From Lachnospiraceae bacterium (GTDB lineage Bacteria > Bacillota > Clostridia > Lachnospirales > Lachnospiraceae), in contig JAAVZL010000039.1 of assembly GCA_022791635.1 (NCBI GenBank), forward strand, positions 1-64,000: a DNA stretch of 64,000 nt, given 5' to 3'. Shown one piece after another: positions 1 through 8,364 of this stretch (positions within the stretch are counted from its first letter, which is position 1; each line of letters starts with the position of its first letter). Made by a program: the position numbers and the translations under genes. The notes beneath the pieces are model-generated. The model was not told the origin of the DNA and made no database searches. It saw only the letters and a program-made list of their open reading frames with translations.

Positions 1-131
1 ATAATAATTTTTTTTTCTTTTACTTTGGTTTTTTTTTTTTTTTACCAAATTGGGGTGGGGTTTTTTTTGGTTTTTTGGTGTTTTTTTTTTTTCTTTTTCA
101 CTTCCAACAAAAAAGGGGGGGGGGGGGGGGG
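1..131. other. Homopolymer-rich edge, probable sequence artefact
   Basis: This stretch is almost entirely runs of T and G, including a final G run of about 20 bases that merges into the first palindromic repeat. No real gene, promoter or repeat unit is visible, and the apparent reading frames are poly-Phe and poly-Gly. The composition is unlike the rest of the window, so a low-quality contig end is more likely than biology. Confidence 0.7.
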
Positions 132-313
132 GGGGCTGTCGCAAAATAGGGCAGCAGACTTTTCCATATCCTGTGTTCGGACGGTCCTCGTACATTCTGT
201 CTGCTCTGTACGGACATTGCCCGGGCAATATCCGTCCATATCAGACAGTCTGTACGTGGACAGCCGGACACTGGATATCGGAAAAGCCTGCTGCCCTATT
301 TTGCGACAGCCCC
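132..313 (-). repeat. Palindromic repeat, copy 1
   Basis: Full-length copy of the family, 182 bp. The arms begin GGGGCTGTCGCAAAATAGGG and close with the complement. The interior has the two distinguishable half-sites of the family, with the TTCGGACGGT half first, that is, reversed relative to the copy at 2034. It lies upstream of the L,D-transpeptidase gene, and its left neighbour is the homopolymer edge. A candidate promoter follows 20 bp after it. Confidence 0.9.
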
Positions 314-332
314 GTTTTGGATCTTGTTTTGA

Positions 333-360
333 TTGTCTTTTTCCAAAAAAGCTGTATACT
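333..360 (+). promoter_or_regulatory. Candidate promoter of the L,D-transpeptidase gene
   Basis: TTGTCT at 333-338 and TATACT at 355-360 are separated by 16 bp, and the start codon lies about 38 bp downstream. This fits a housekeeping sigma factor promoter. No operator is evident. Confidence 0.5.
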
Positions 361-398
361 ATAACTATAGACATACAAGTAAAAGGATATAGAAAGCT

Positions 399-2024
399 AT
401 GGACACAGAAATGAGACAAACGGAAGAAACAAGACAAACAGACTTGACAGAGGCCGCCGGGGTTCCGGAGGAAGCTTCTTCTACAAGACCCGGAAAGCGC
501 CTTCTTTTGCCGCTGCTTTTGGGCATCCCGGTCCTCTGTATTGCGGCAGCCTATTTTGCCGGAGTCTTTTATTATCAGACCCACTTTGTGGGCGGCACGG
601 TCATTGACCAGGTGGATGTGTCGGGAAAGACCATTGAGGATCTGGAAGCCCAGATCGCCGATTACACTCTTTCCGTGATACAGCGTCAATCGGACGGCAC
701 TACCCTGGAGGAGGATATACCGGGAAGCAAAATCGGACTTTCCTATTCCTCCACGGAGCCCTTTGAGGACATTCTGGAAAATCAGAACGCCTGGCTGTGG
801 TTCTTAAGGCAGGAGGAGAGCCATGAGCTTACGGATCTTATCAGCTTTGACCCCTCGTCCCTGGAGGCTGAAATGGAGGGCTTAAGAGGGTTTCAGGAGG
901 ATTTTGTCACCGAGCCGGAGGATGCGTACATAACGGACTATGACCCCCAGGAGGGCTTTCAGCTGGTAGAGGAAATTCAGGGAAACCGGCTAAACCATAA
1001 GAAAACGTTGGAAGCCCTGGAGGCTGCGGTGGAGACCCTCTCGGAACGCGTCGATCTGGACGAGGCCGACTGCTACGAAAAGCCCCGGATCACCAGGGAA
1101 AGCGAGGAGCTTAAAGCTGCCCTTGCAAAGCTTCAGGCCTACACAGATACCACCATCACCTATACCTTCGGACAGCAAAAGGAGGTCCTGGACGGCTCTG
1201 TCATCAGCGGCTGGCTTACCATAGACGGCAGCGACGTGACCCTGGAGCAGGCTCAGGTGGAGGAATATGTCTCCTCTCTCCGGAAAAAATACGATACGGT
1301 CTTCCGCCCCCGCACCTTCCAGACCAGCTACGGAGCACAGGTCACCATTAAAAATGGGGACTATGGCTGGTGGATGGATACGGAGCAGGAAGTTAAGGAG
1401 CTTACAGAGCAGATCGAGGAGGGAAAGAGCGGGGAGCGGGTTCCCGTTTACCGGCAGACAGCCGCCTCCTACGACACGCCGGACTACGGCGATACTTATG
1501 TGGAGATCAATTTGACGGCCCAGCACCTCTTTCTCTACAAGGATGGTCAGATGATTCTGGAATCGGATTTTGTGTCCGGCAACGTTTCCCGGGGATATAC
1601 CACGCCGGGAGGAATCTTCGGGCTCACTTACAAGCAGCGGGACGCCACCCTGACCGGCGAAACCTACCGGACTCCCGTGTCCTTCTGGATGCCCTTCAAC
1701 AATAACATCGGCATGCACGACGCCACCTGGCGGGTAGACTTCGGAAAAAACATCTATCTGACCAACGGCTCCCACGGCTGCATCAATCTGCCCTATTCCG
1801 TTGCCAAGGAAATCTACGGATATGTGGAAAAGGGAACCCCTGTCATCTGCTACTACCTTCCCGGCACGGAATATGTCCCGGAAGCAGAGATCCCTCTGGA
1901 TCCCAGTCAGCAGGAAGCAGAGCTTCCGCCGGAGGAGGCTGTACCGGAGCCCGTTCCGGAGGAAGTCCTTCCGGAGCCGGAACCTGATATCCAGGAGCCC
2001 TTACCGGAGGAGCTGCTGCAATAA
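399..2024 (+). CDS. L,D-transpeptidase (YkuD) with putative peptidoglycan-binding domain
   Basis: Membrane-anchored cell-wall enzyme of 541 aa, predicted to form 3-3 cross-links in peptidoglycan. Residues about 34-56 form one N-terminal membrane segment. The middle part resembles the YkuD-associated peptidoglycan-binding family common in Clostridia. The YkuD domain spans roughly 365-490 and carries the catalytic motif SHGCINLP, with H459 and the nucleophile C461. The last 50 residues are rich in Pro and Glu and probably act as a wall spacer. The start is supported by AAAGGA about 11 bases upstream. The gene stands alone: a palindromic repeat lies on either side, the downstream one 10 bp after the stop. 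The family call is secure; the cross-linking partner is not known. Confidence 0.93.
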   Translation: MDTEMRQTEETRQTDLTEAAGVPEEASSTRPGKRLLLPLLLGIPVLCIAAAYFAGVFYYQTHFVGGTVIDQVDVSGKTIEDLEAQIADYTLSVIQRQSDGTTLEEDIPGSKIGLSYSSTEPFEDILENQNAWLWFLRQEESHELTDLISFDPSSLEAEMEGLRGFQEDFVTEPEDAYITDYDPQEGFQLVEEIQGNRLNHKKTLEALEAAVETLSERVDLDEADCYEKPRITRESEELKAALAKLQAYTDTTITYTFGQQKEVLDGSVISGWLTIDGSDVTLEQAQVEEYVSSLRKKYDTVFRPRTFQTSYGAQVTIKNGDYGWWMDTEQEVKELTEQIEEGKSGERVPVYRQTAASYDTPDYGDTYVEINLTAQHLFLYKDGQMILESDFVSGNVSRGYTTPGGIFGLTYKQRDATLTGETYRTPVSFWMPFNNNIGMHDATWRVDFGKNIYLTNGSHGCINLPYSVAKEIYGYVEKGTPVICYYLPGTEYVPEAEIPLDPSQQEAELPPEEAVPEPVPEEVLPEPEPDIQEPLPEELLQ

Positions 2025-2033
2025 GTAGTAAAT

Positions 2034-2214
2034 GGGGCTGTCGCAAAATAGGGCAGCAGACTTTTCCGATATCCAGTGTCCGGCTGTTCGCGTACAGACT
2101 GTCTGATATGGACGGAAATTGCCTGGGCAATGTCCGTACAGAGCAGACAGAATGTACGAGAACCGTCCGAACACGGATATGGAAAAGTCTGCTGCCCTGT
2201 TTTGCGACAGCCCC
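2034..2214 (+). repeat. Palindromic repeat, copy 2
   Basis: Full-length 181-bp copy in the orientation used here as reference: the half-site beginning GTGTCCGGCTGTTCGCG is first and the half ending CCGTCCGAACAC second, around a centre TTGCCTGGGCAA. The outer arms GGGGCTGTCGCAAAATAGGG pair with the right end except for one base. It sits 10 bp after the L,D-transpeptidase stop and 36 bp from the abiEii stop, between convergent genes. Confidence 0.93.
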
Positions 2215-2250
2215 TTCGCTTTCCTGCAATAGTATTTTTCCTGAGCATTT

Positions 2251-3168
2251 TTATATCCGGCCATACCCGCCGCATGTCCAATCATTATCGTTAGCGGACC
2301 ACGATTTTGTGAATTTGTCGCGGAAAATTGCTGCCGTGAACGGTTCCGTCAAAAACACTTTTATTGTTTTCAGCACCGTATCGTAATCATCTGTTTTTGT
2401 GTCGATTTTACGACAAAAGGCTTTCCATTTCTTCTGCATAGCATCATCGCTGCTGAAGGTCATAACTTGTTCAAACTGCTCCGCTGTGAAATGATGTCCA
2501 CGGTTTTCAAATGTTTTTCTTAATGCTTCTGTCAGCGTTGCTCCGTCAAAATCAAATTTGTTAGCAAGATAATAGATATCGTAATAGTCTTTCATTCGAC
2601 TGGAAAATTCCATAAGGCTTAGGATAGCGTCAATCTTTTCGGCTATCGCTGTTTCAAGAGAATAGGTATTTACTGTTGGTGCAGTAAAACCATCAAGCTG
2701 GGTAGGAATTTTTCGTTTTTCCTGCTTTGGTACAATAACATCACCCACGCCAAAATCAATACCGAACGGTGTTTTCGTATTCTTTATCCGGGCCACAAGA
2801 GAAACTCCAATACCGGCATATTTCTTTGTAATGGCAATAGGGGCAATGCCTTTAATCGCAAAGGTTACAAAATCATTGCCTGTGGGCGTAGAGATGATTG
2901 TCTCTATTACAGCCCGCAGCTGTTCGGGAGTATTGGGAATTTTCTGAAGAAGAAAGTCAACATCTACCGTCACACGGCTGTCAAAATCAGTAATGGAATA
3001 AATGAACAGTCCGCCCTTCAGCACAAGATTTTCCACATATTGTGATTTTTCCAAACGACGCAGAAACTCCTCTTGACAGAATAGCTGCAGGCAAAGTTGA
3101 TAGCTTCGCCCGCTTTCTTTTGCCTTGTTTTTCAATCTTGCAAGCACAGACGCAGCAATATCAGCCAT
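2251..3168 (-). CDS. abiEii: AbiEii/AbiGii-type nucleotidyltransferase toxin
   Basis: Toxin half of a type IV AbiE toxin-antitoxin pair, 305 aa. The nucleotidyltransferase signature is complete near the N terminus: KGG at 51-53 followed by VDVDFL with the metal-binding pair D69 and D71. Members of this family pair with an AbiEi antitoxin; some related toxins transfer nucleotides to tRNA acceptor ends, but the target here is not known. Its ATG lies inside the end of the antitoxin gene (8-bp overlap), so the two are translationally coupled. The gene is visibly more AT-rich than its neighbours, and the pair is enclosed by two palindromic repeats, which suggests lateral arrival. Confidence 0.93.
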   Translation of the reverse strand: MADIAASVLARLKNKAKESGRSYQLCLQLFCQEEFLRRLEKSQYVENLVLKGGLFIYSITDFDSRVTVDVDFLLQKIPNTPEQLRAVIETIISTPTGNDFVTFAIKGIAPIAITKKYAGIGVSLVARIKNTKTPFGIDFGVGDVIVPKQEKRKIPTQLDGFTAPTVNTYSLETAIAEKIDAILSLMEFSSRMKDYYDIYYLANKFDFDGATLTEALRKTFENRGHHFTAEQFEQVMTFSSDDAMQKKWKAFCRKIDTKTDDYDTVLKTIKVFLTEPFTAAIFRDKFTKSWSANDNDWTCGGYGRI

Positions 3169-3766
3169 TTAGCAGTACCTCCATTACATTCATCACTCTT
3201 GTATACAGCTTCATTTCCTTTGCGTATTTAGACAGATTTACAAGCTTCTTTTTTTCATCAGCAGCATAAGCATTAACCGCCTTATTGAAAATTTCATTAT
3301 CAAGCTTAGTGCGGTACTTAAAACAATCGCATATTGTTCTCTCTCGATCATACACTGGCAATGTTACACCATTAAAATTATCCACAGATTTTCCGATTGT
3401 CAGAAAATCTTTTTGAATATAGTATGCCTTCATTGGAAATTCCTCAATATTCTTTACGACACGGGACGCTGTTCTCGGTACGGCAATCGACCATTCACGG
3501 GGAGAAAAATCGCTGTATCCGTAATGGAACAAAGCGGATTCCACGCAAATAATCCCCTGCGGAAGAAGCTCATGTATTAACATTTCCTCCGTCGTGTCAT
3601 TGCTCTGCGGAAGCTGATAAAATCCCCTTCGAATCCTTTCGATAACCCCTTCTTTACAAAAAGCTGCTACCTCGTATTTATTTATTCCTTTAGCGACAAA
3701 GTCTGAAGTTTTTGCAATACCGCCGTTATTTTTAATTACATTTTGTGTGATTTCTTTTTTATTCAT
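3161..3766 (-). CDS. abiEi: AbiEi-type antitoxin and transcriptional repressor
   Basis: Antitoxin half of the AbiE pair, 201 aa from the ATG at 3766. An upstream in-frame ATG at 3811 is less likely because it overlaps the promoter region. The N-terminal 50 residues form the winged-helix domain typical of AbiEi (KTSDFVAKGINKYEVAAF, then RRGFYQLP), and the rest is the AbiEi C-terminal domain that in known systems represses the shared promoter and counters the toxin. It is first in a two-gene operon with the toxin. The low GC content matches the toxin gene. Confidence 0.92.
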   Translation of the reverse strand: MNKKEITQNVIKNNGGIAKTSDFVAKGINKYEVAAFCKEGVIERIRRGFYQLPQSNDTTEEMLIHELLPQGIICVESALFHYGYSDFSPREWSIAVPRTASRVVKNIEEFPMKAYYIQKDFLTIGKSVDNFNGVTLPVYDRERTICDCFKYRTKLDNEIFNKAVNAYAADEKKKLVNLSKYAKEMKLYTRVMNVMEVLLNG

Positions 3767-3813
3767 ACAGGCACCAACTTTCCACATACAAAAAATAAAT
3801 ATTGCACGCATTT

Positions 3814-3841
3814 ATTATAGCACACAATTAACAGAATTCAA
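3814..3841 (-). promoter_or_regulatory. Candidate abiE promoter
   Basis: On the minus strand TTGAAT (3836-3841) and a perfect TATAAT (3814-3819) are 16 bp apart, with the antitoxin start about 48 bp downstream. AbiEi proteins usually bind inverted repeats at this position; no clear inverted repeat is visible here. Confidence 0.65.
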
Positions 3842-3931
3842 CAACTTTGTTACTACTGACTATTTCTGCCACATGTAATACATAAATATACAGAAAATGA
3901 CTATCCTCACCTCTTTTAGGCATAAAATAGA

Positions 3932-4115
3932 AGGGGTTGTCGCAAAACAGGGCAGCAGACTTTTCCATATCCTGTGTTCGGACGGTTCTCGTACATTCTG
4001 TCTGCTCTGTACGGACATTGCCCAGGCAATATCCGTCCATATCAGACAGTCTGTACGCGAACAGCCGGACACTGGATATCGGAAAAGTCTGCTGCCCTGT
4101 TTTGCGACAACCCCT
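3932..4115 (-). repeat. Palindromic repeat, copy 3
   Basis: Full-length 184-bp copy, reversed relative to the copy at 2034. Its arms read AGGGGTTGTCGCAAAACAGG and the matching complement. Compared with copies 1, 2 and 5 both ends carry the same paired changes (GGTTGTC with GACAACC). It lies between the abiE operon and the esterase gene. The remaining 121 bp to the esterase stop (4116-4236) show no further recognisable element. Confidence 0.93.
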
Positions 4116-4236
4116 CTTATCTTGTTTTCCTCTATTTCCAATGCCTTCCACCTGGACATAGACGACTATGCATGCACTCACGGTCATGGACGGACCGCAG
4201 GCATCTCCTTTCCGTCTCCAAAGTCAAAGACGGACA

Positions 4237-5259
4237 TTAACGCATGCCAAAGCAAAAATCCACAGCCCGCTTCACCCAGCCCTCGGCAGCCGTGCCGGTA
4301 CCAAGCCCCCAGCCGTGATCCTCACCGGGAAATACCTCATGGGCATAGGAAATCCCAAAAGCCGAAAGCCGCTCGGTGAGAAGCCGGGAGTTCACCGCCG
4401 GAACCAGGTTATCCTCCTTACACTGCCACACATAGGTCCGCGGAAACTCTGCCGTCACCTGCTCCTCAATGGAAAACTGCCTTCTGCACGCCTCGTCATC
4501 CTCCCGCTCCTTTCCCAGAAGATTCTGCCGGCTGCCTCCATGGGTAGCGTCCTTCATGGTAATCACCGGATATCCAAGAATCATCGCCCCCGGCTTTGGC
4601 AAGCCGTACTTCTTGAAGCCCAAACTCTCCGTCCCAAAGGAAGCCGCCAGATGCCCACCTGCAGAAAAGCCCAGAATCCCATAACCTTCCGGCTCCAGAC
4701 GAAACTCCTCCGCGCGATCCAGAAGAAAGCCAACAGCCCTTGCCACATCATCCTGAGGATTCGGCGCCTTGGCCTGCTCCCCCACACGGTAATACAGAAT
4801 AAAGGCCCCATAACCCAATTCATTCAACGCCTTTGCAATGGGAAAGCCCTCCACGATCGAGCACACATTCCCATAGCCGCCCCCCGGGCAGACCAGCACA
4901 AAGGGACTCTTCTTTTCCACAGGAAACGCCATAATGACCGGCTTATTCTCTCCCATTTTGGCCTCCTCTTCCGGACTCCGGATGGGATATACCAGCTTCC
5001 CCTGCTGTGTCCGCTCCAGAAGATACTGAAATCCCTCCACCATGGAGGGCACATTCCAGGACGAGAACAGCTTCTGCGTCTCCGCTACGGTAAGCTCCCC
5101 AAAGCTTCGCCCACGCAGCACCTCATCCCAGAGCTTCCTCTCCTCCTCCCCGGCGTCCGCATCCGGCTTCATATTCGGATCCACCAGGTAGGCATAGCTC
5201 TCCATCCCGGCCGCCTCAATCACTTCCCTCAAAGTAGTCTCTTCCGTCACCCTTCTCAC
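4237..5259 (-). CDS. Alpha/beta hydrolase, acetyl-esterase-like
   Basis: Predicted cytoplasmic carbohydrate esterase of about 340 aa. The fold is marked by the oxyanion segment CPGGGYG near residue 125, the nucleophile elbow GFSAGGH with Ser199, an Asp in KEDNLVP and a His in GEDHGWG near the C terminus. Related proteins remove acetyl groups from plant sugars; the substrate here is inferred only from the adjoining GH43 gene. The start is taken as GTG at 5259: AGGAG lies 9 bases upstream, whereas the ATG at 5283 lies before that ribosome site and overlaps the GH43 stop. It is the last gene of the long minus-strand sugar locus. Confidence 0.88.
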   Translation of the reverse strand: MRRVTEETTLREVIEAAGMESYAYLVDPNMKPDADAGEEERKLWDEVLRGRSFGELTVAETQKLFSSWNVPSMVEGFQYLLERTQQGKLVYPIRSPEEEAKMGENKPVIMAFPVEKKSPFVLVCPGGGYGNVCSIVEGFPIAKALNELGYGAFILYYRVGEQAKAPNPQDDVARAVGFLLDRAEEFRLEPEGYGILGFSAGGHLAASFGTESLGFKKYGLPKPGAMILGYPVITMKDATHGGSRQNLLGKEREDDEACRRQFSIEEQVTAEFPRTYVWQCKEDNLVPAVNSRLLTERLSAFGISYAHEVFPGEDHGWGLGTGTAAEGWVKRAVDFCFGMR

Positions 5260-5275
5260 AATACACCTCTCCTTT

Positions 5276-6925
5276 CTACTCATTGATCCCCTTCCCCGTA
5301 TCCGAAAGATACTCAAAGAAATCAAAATCCGCACAGTGCCGATGCTTCATATGATCCGCACAGGTAAGCCCCACCATAGTTCCCGTAAACTCCCCGAACT
5401 TACAATATTCATCGGAATACTTCGTCATATCAAAGACCGGCCCAATCTCCCGATACTCTTCATTATCATAGCTCCAAAGGAACCAAAGCTTCCGCCCTTC
5501 CATCATCAGCCTCAAATAAACCGGCCTGTCCTCCACCGCAACACGGGTATCCACCATCTCCCTCTTAACCCCGTTCTCCAGCTGCGTCACCGAAAGAGCC
5601 GGACTCTTAAGCGTCTCACTATAATACTTCCTCAAGTTAACATAATTCATATTATCATAATAGAGAATAAGTCCCGCACTATGCTGATAAATCTCCGGCG
5701 TAAACTCCATCTTGGTCGTCACCCTGCCATACACCCCGGTAAGCTTCCTAGCCAAAATACTCACCCGATTAAGGGACGTCCTTGACTCCTGCCCCCTAAG
5801 GCGCACATACCCCGGCCGAACCTTCACATCCGCAAAGGTCTCCGGCATATTCCTGGGCGCATAATACCAATTCCCAAGCTCTGGCTCATCAAAATCATCA
5901 AAGTCCGGAATCCCCGGCATAGAACACTCCGGAAGATCCGGCTCCGGCACCTGCTCCCTGGCAAGACAGCCACCGTCCGCCATACGAAGCCACCCGTCCT
6001 CGGTCCACTGCATCTTCTGAATCGCTGTCTCCCGCCCAAGCGTACACCGAAGCTCCGGCACAAAGGGCCTGGCACACAAATGCACCAGATACGTCTCCCC
6101 ATTCGGAAGATCCACATAGCTTCCATGCCCGCATTTCTGCAGCGGCGCATCCGGATTAAAATACTTCGGCTTCAAATGATCATAATCATGCCGCTCATAA
6201 GAATTCTTTGGCACACTGGTCACAATGGGATTCTTCGGATCCCCCGTATAAGGCCCCCAGACATCCTTCGAACGCCCCATGGTCACACAATGATTATACC
6301 CCGTGCCTCCCTCCGCACACATAATATAATAAAACCCGTCCCGCTTAGTCAGATGAGGAGCCTCAATACACCCCCGATCCGTCCCGCCGCACCAAATCTT
6401 CTTCGGATACCCAACAATCTCCTTCGCCTCCGGATCATACTCCGCCAGAGAAATAAAGCCCGGCTTCTCATACCCCTCTCTCGTCTCCCACTCCAAAGAC
6501 ACAATATACTTCTTCCCGTCATCATCGTGAAGAATCGAAGCGTCAAACCCCGAAGAATGCAAATACACCGGCTCACTCCAAGGCCCCCGGATATCCCGCG
6601 CCGTAATCAAAAAATTATCCACATCAAAATACCGTGCATTCATGGAATTCATCACCCCATAAATCACATAAAACAAATCCTCCTCCTCACAATAAGTAAG
6701 ACAAGGCGCCCAAATCCCCTTGGCACTGGGAAGCTTTCGCAAATCCACCAACTGATCATCCGTCAGCACATGGGTATACAACTCCCAATTCTTCAAATCC
6801 CTGGAATGATACATCGGAATCCCCGGAAACCACTCAAAGGTAGAAACCGCCAAAAAGAAATCCTCCCCTTTCCTGCAAATACAGGGATCCGGATGAAACC
6901 CCGGCAAAATCGGATTCTGAATCAT
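5276..6925 (-). CDS. GH43 beta-xylosidase/arabinofuranosidase-type hydrolase
   Basis: Glycoside hydrolase of 549 aa, without a signal peptide, so it probably acts on imported xylo- or arabino-oligosaccharides. The five-bladed propeller catalytic domain fills about 1-310: FHPDP with the base Asp13, the pKa-modulating Asp128 in SGFDAS, and the acid Glu188 in CIEAPH. A C-terminal beta-sandwich domain (about 360-545) is typical of XynB-like GH43 enzymes. The start at 6925 has GGAGGAGG just upstream; reading further upstream only translates the palindromic repeat. The esterase follows 16 bp after the stop, consistent with joint action on acetylated xylan fragments. Confidence 0.93.
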   Translation of the reverse strand: MIQNPILPGFHPDPCICRKGEDFFLAVSTFEWFPGIPMYHSRDLKNWELYTHVLTDDQLVDLRKLPSAKGIWAPCLTYCEEEDLFYVIYGVMNSMNARYFDVDNFLITARDIRGPWSEPVYLHSSGFDASILHDDDGKKYIVSLEWETREGYEKPGFISLAEYDPEAKEIVGYPKKIWCGGTDRGCIEAPHLTKRDGFYYIMCAEGGTGYNHCVTMGRSKDVWGPYTGDPKNPIVTSVPKNSYERHDYDHLKPKYFNPDAPLQKCGHGSYVDLPNGETYLVHLCARPFVPELRCTLGRETAIQKMQWTEDGWLRMADGGCLAREQVPEPDLPECSMPGIPDFDDFDEPELGNWYYAPRNMPETFADVKVRPGYVRLRGQESRTSLNRVSILARKLTGVYGRVTTKMEFTPEIYQHSAGLILYYDNMNYVNLRKYYSETLKSPALSVTQLENGVKREMVDTRVAVEDRPVYLRLMMEGRKLWFLWSYDNEEYREIGPVFDMTKYSDEYCKFGEFTGTMVGLTCADHMKHRHCADFDFFEYLSDTGKGINE

Positions 6926-6966
6926 ACCTATACCTCCTCCCATCAACTCAACCTCAAAACGTAAAC

Positions 6967-7179
6967 GGGGCTGGCGCAAACGAAGACAGCAGGCATTTCC
7001 GATATCCAGTGTCCGGCTGTTGGCGTACAGCCTGTCTGATATGGACGAACATTGACCCCGAAACACCAAACACCCCAAAACTACCAATGGTCAATGTGCG
7101 TACAGAGCAGACAGGATGTACGCCAACCGTCCGAACACCGGATATGGAAATGGCTGTTGGCTTCGTTTGCGACAGCCCC
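6967..7179 (+). repeat. Palindromic repeat, copy 4, with enlarged centre
   Basis: At 213 bp this is the longest copy. Its arms are a variant set (GGGGCTGGCGCAAACGAAGA against TCTTCGTTTGCGACAGCCCC-like bases) and differ from copies 1, 2 and 5. The central loop is replaced by a longer segment bounded by ATTGACC and GGTCAAT, which pair with each other. It starts 7 bp from the DUF362 gene stop and separates that gene from GH43 on the same strand. Confidence 0.9.
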
Positions 7180-7186
7180 ACACCAC

Positions 7187-8317
7187 CTACCGTATCGTCA
7201 CTAACTCATAAGTCCGGCTCCCAAGCCCAATCCGCTCCCCATGCGCCAGACAAGTCTTATACTCCGAATCCACCGTCGTATTCTCAAAATGATCATGCCG
7301 ATCACAAAATCCCGGAGCCTTCATATTCTCCCCAAGCACACTATTCGGCAACGGCTCCTGCTCCTGACAAAGATTCGCGCAAGCCTGATCAAGGGCAATG
7401 GGATCAAACGAAGCCAACATCCCCACATTGGGCAAAATCGGCGCATCATTCTCCCCATGGCAATCACAATAAGGCGACACATCCACAATCAGCGACACAT
7501 GAAAATTCGGCCGCCCGCTCACAACCGCCTTGGCATACTCCGCCATCCGCTCATTCAGCTCCTTGGTCGCCACATCACTGGTAAAAGCAATGGCATCAAA
7601 ATTACAAGCCCCCAGACACCGTCCGCAGCCTACGCAGTTCTCCTGATTGATCCGCATCTTCTTCGCCACCTCATCATACACAAGCCCCCCATTGGCACAC
7701 TCCCGCATACAGCGCTTGCACCCTCTGCAAAGCTCCTGATCAATACTCGGCTTCCCCGTATTATGCTGATCCTTCTTCCCGGCCCGGGATCCACACCCCA
7801 TACCGATATTCTTAATCGTTCCTCCAAACCCGGCAATCTCATGCCCCTTAAAATGGGTCAGGCTGATAAAAATATCCGCATCCATAATCGCCCGGCCAAT
7901 TCTGGCTTCCTTCACATGAACGCCTCCCTCAACCGGAACGCCAATATCATCCGTCCCCTTGAGGCCGTCCCCAATGATCACCGGACATCCCACTGTCATG
8001 GGCGTAAATCCGTTCTCCCAGGCACAATACATATGCTCAATGGCATTCTTCCTGCTTCCCGGATACAAAGTATTGCAGTCGGTAAGGAAAGGAATCCCCC
8101 CCGCCTCCTTCACCAGATCCGCCACCGCCTTTGCATAATTAGGCCGCAGATAGCTGATATTGCCCAACTCCCCAAAATGCATCTTAATGGCCACAAACTT
8201 CCCGTCCATATCGATATCGCCCACACCGGCGGTCTTCATCAGCCGTTTCAGCTTCAGCGGCAGCGGCTCTCCGTTCCGAGAACGAAAATCCGTAAAAAAT
8301 ACCTTTGATTTTTCCAT
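7187..8317 (-). CDS. DUF362 domain protein with two [4Fe-4S] ferredoxin clusters
   Basis: Iron-sulfur protein of 376 aa. The N-terminal two thirds match the DUF362 family (for example HFGELGNISYLRPNY and LTHFKGHEIAGFGG). Two bacterial ferredoxin motifs follow, CRGCKRCMRECA and CVGCGRCLGACN, each supplying four cysteines for a [4Fe-4S] cluster. The family is widespread in anaerobes and its reaction is not established; electron transfer is a reasonable inference. It lies 47 bp downstream of an esterase gene within the sugar locus and may supply or accept electrons for a redox step there. Confidence 0.9.
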   Translation of the reverse strand: MEKSKVFFTDFRSRNGEPLPLKLKRLMKTAGVGDIDMDGKFVAIKMHFGELGNISYLRPNYAKAVADLVKEAGGIPFLTDCNTLYPGSRKNAIEHMYCAWENGFTPMTVGCPVIIGDGLKGTDDIGVPVEGGVHVKEARIGRAIMDADIFISLTHFKGHEIAGFGGTIKNIGMGCGSRAGKKDQHNTGKPSIDQELCRGCKRCMRECANGGLVYDEVAKKMRINQENCVGCGRCLGACNFDAIAFTSDVATKELNERMAEYAKAVVSGRPNFHVSLIVDVSPYCDCHGENDAPILPNVGMLASFDPIALDQACANLCQEQEPLPNSVLGENMKAPGFCDRHDHFENTTVDSEYKTCLAHGERIGLGSRTYELVTIR

Positions 8318-8364
8318 ACTTTCTGTCTCCTTTTCCGTAATGTTTTTTCAACCAATGTAGCAGC

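Noticed and set aside
42..689. Minus-strand frame of 215 codons with poly-Pro and Lys-rich ends
   Set aside because: It translates the homopolymer edge, palindromic copy 1 and the reverse of the L,D-transpeptidase gene. Frames within the other palindromes are artefacts of the same kind.
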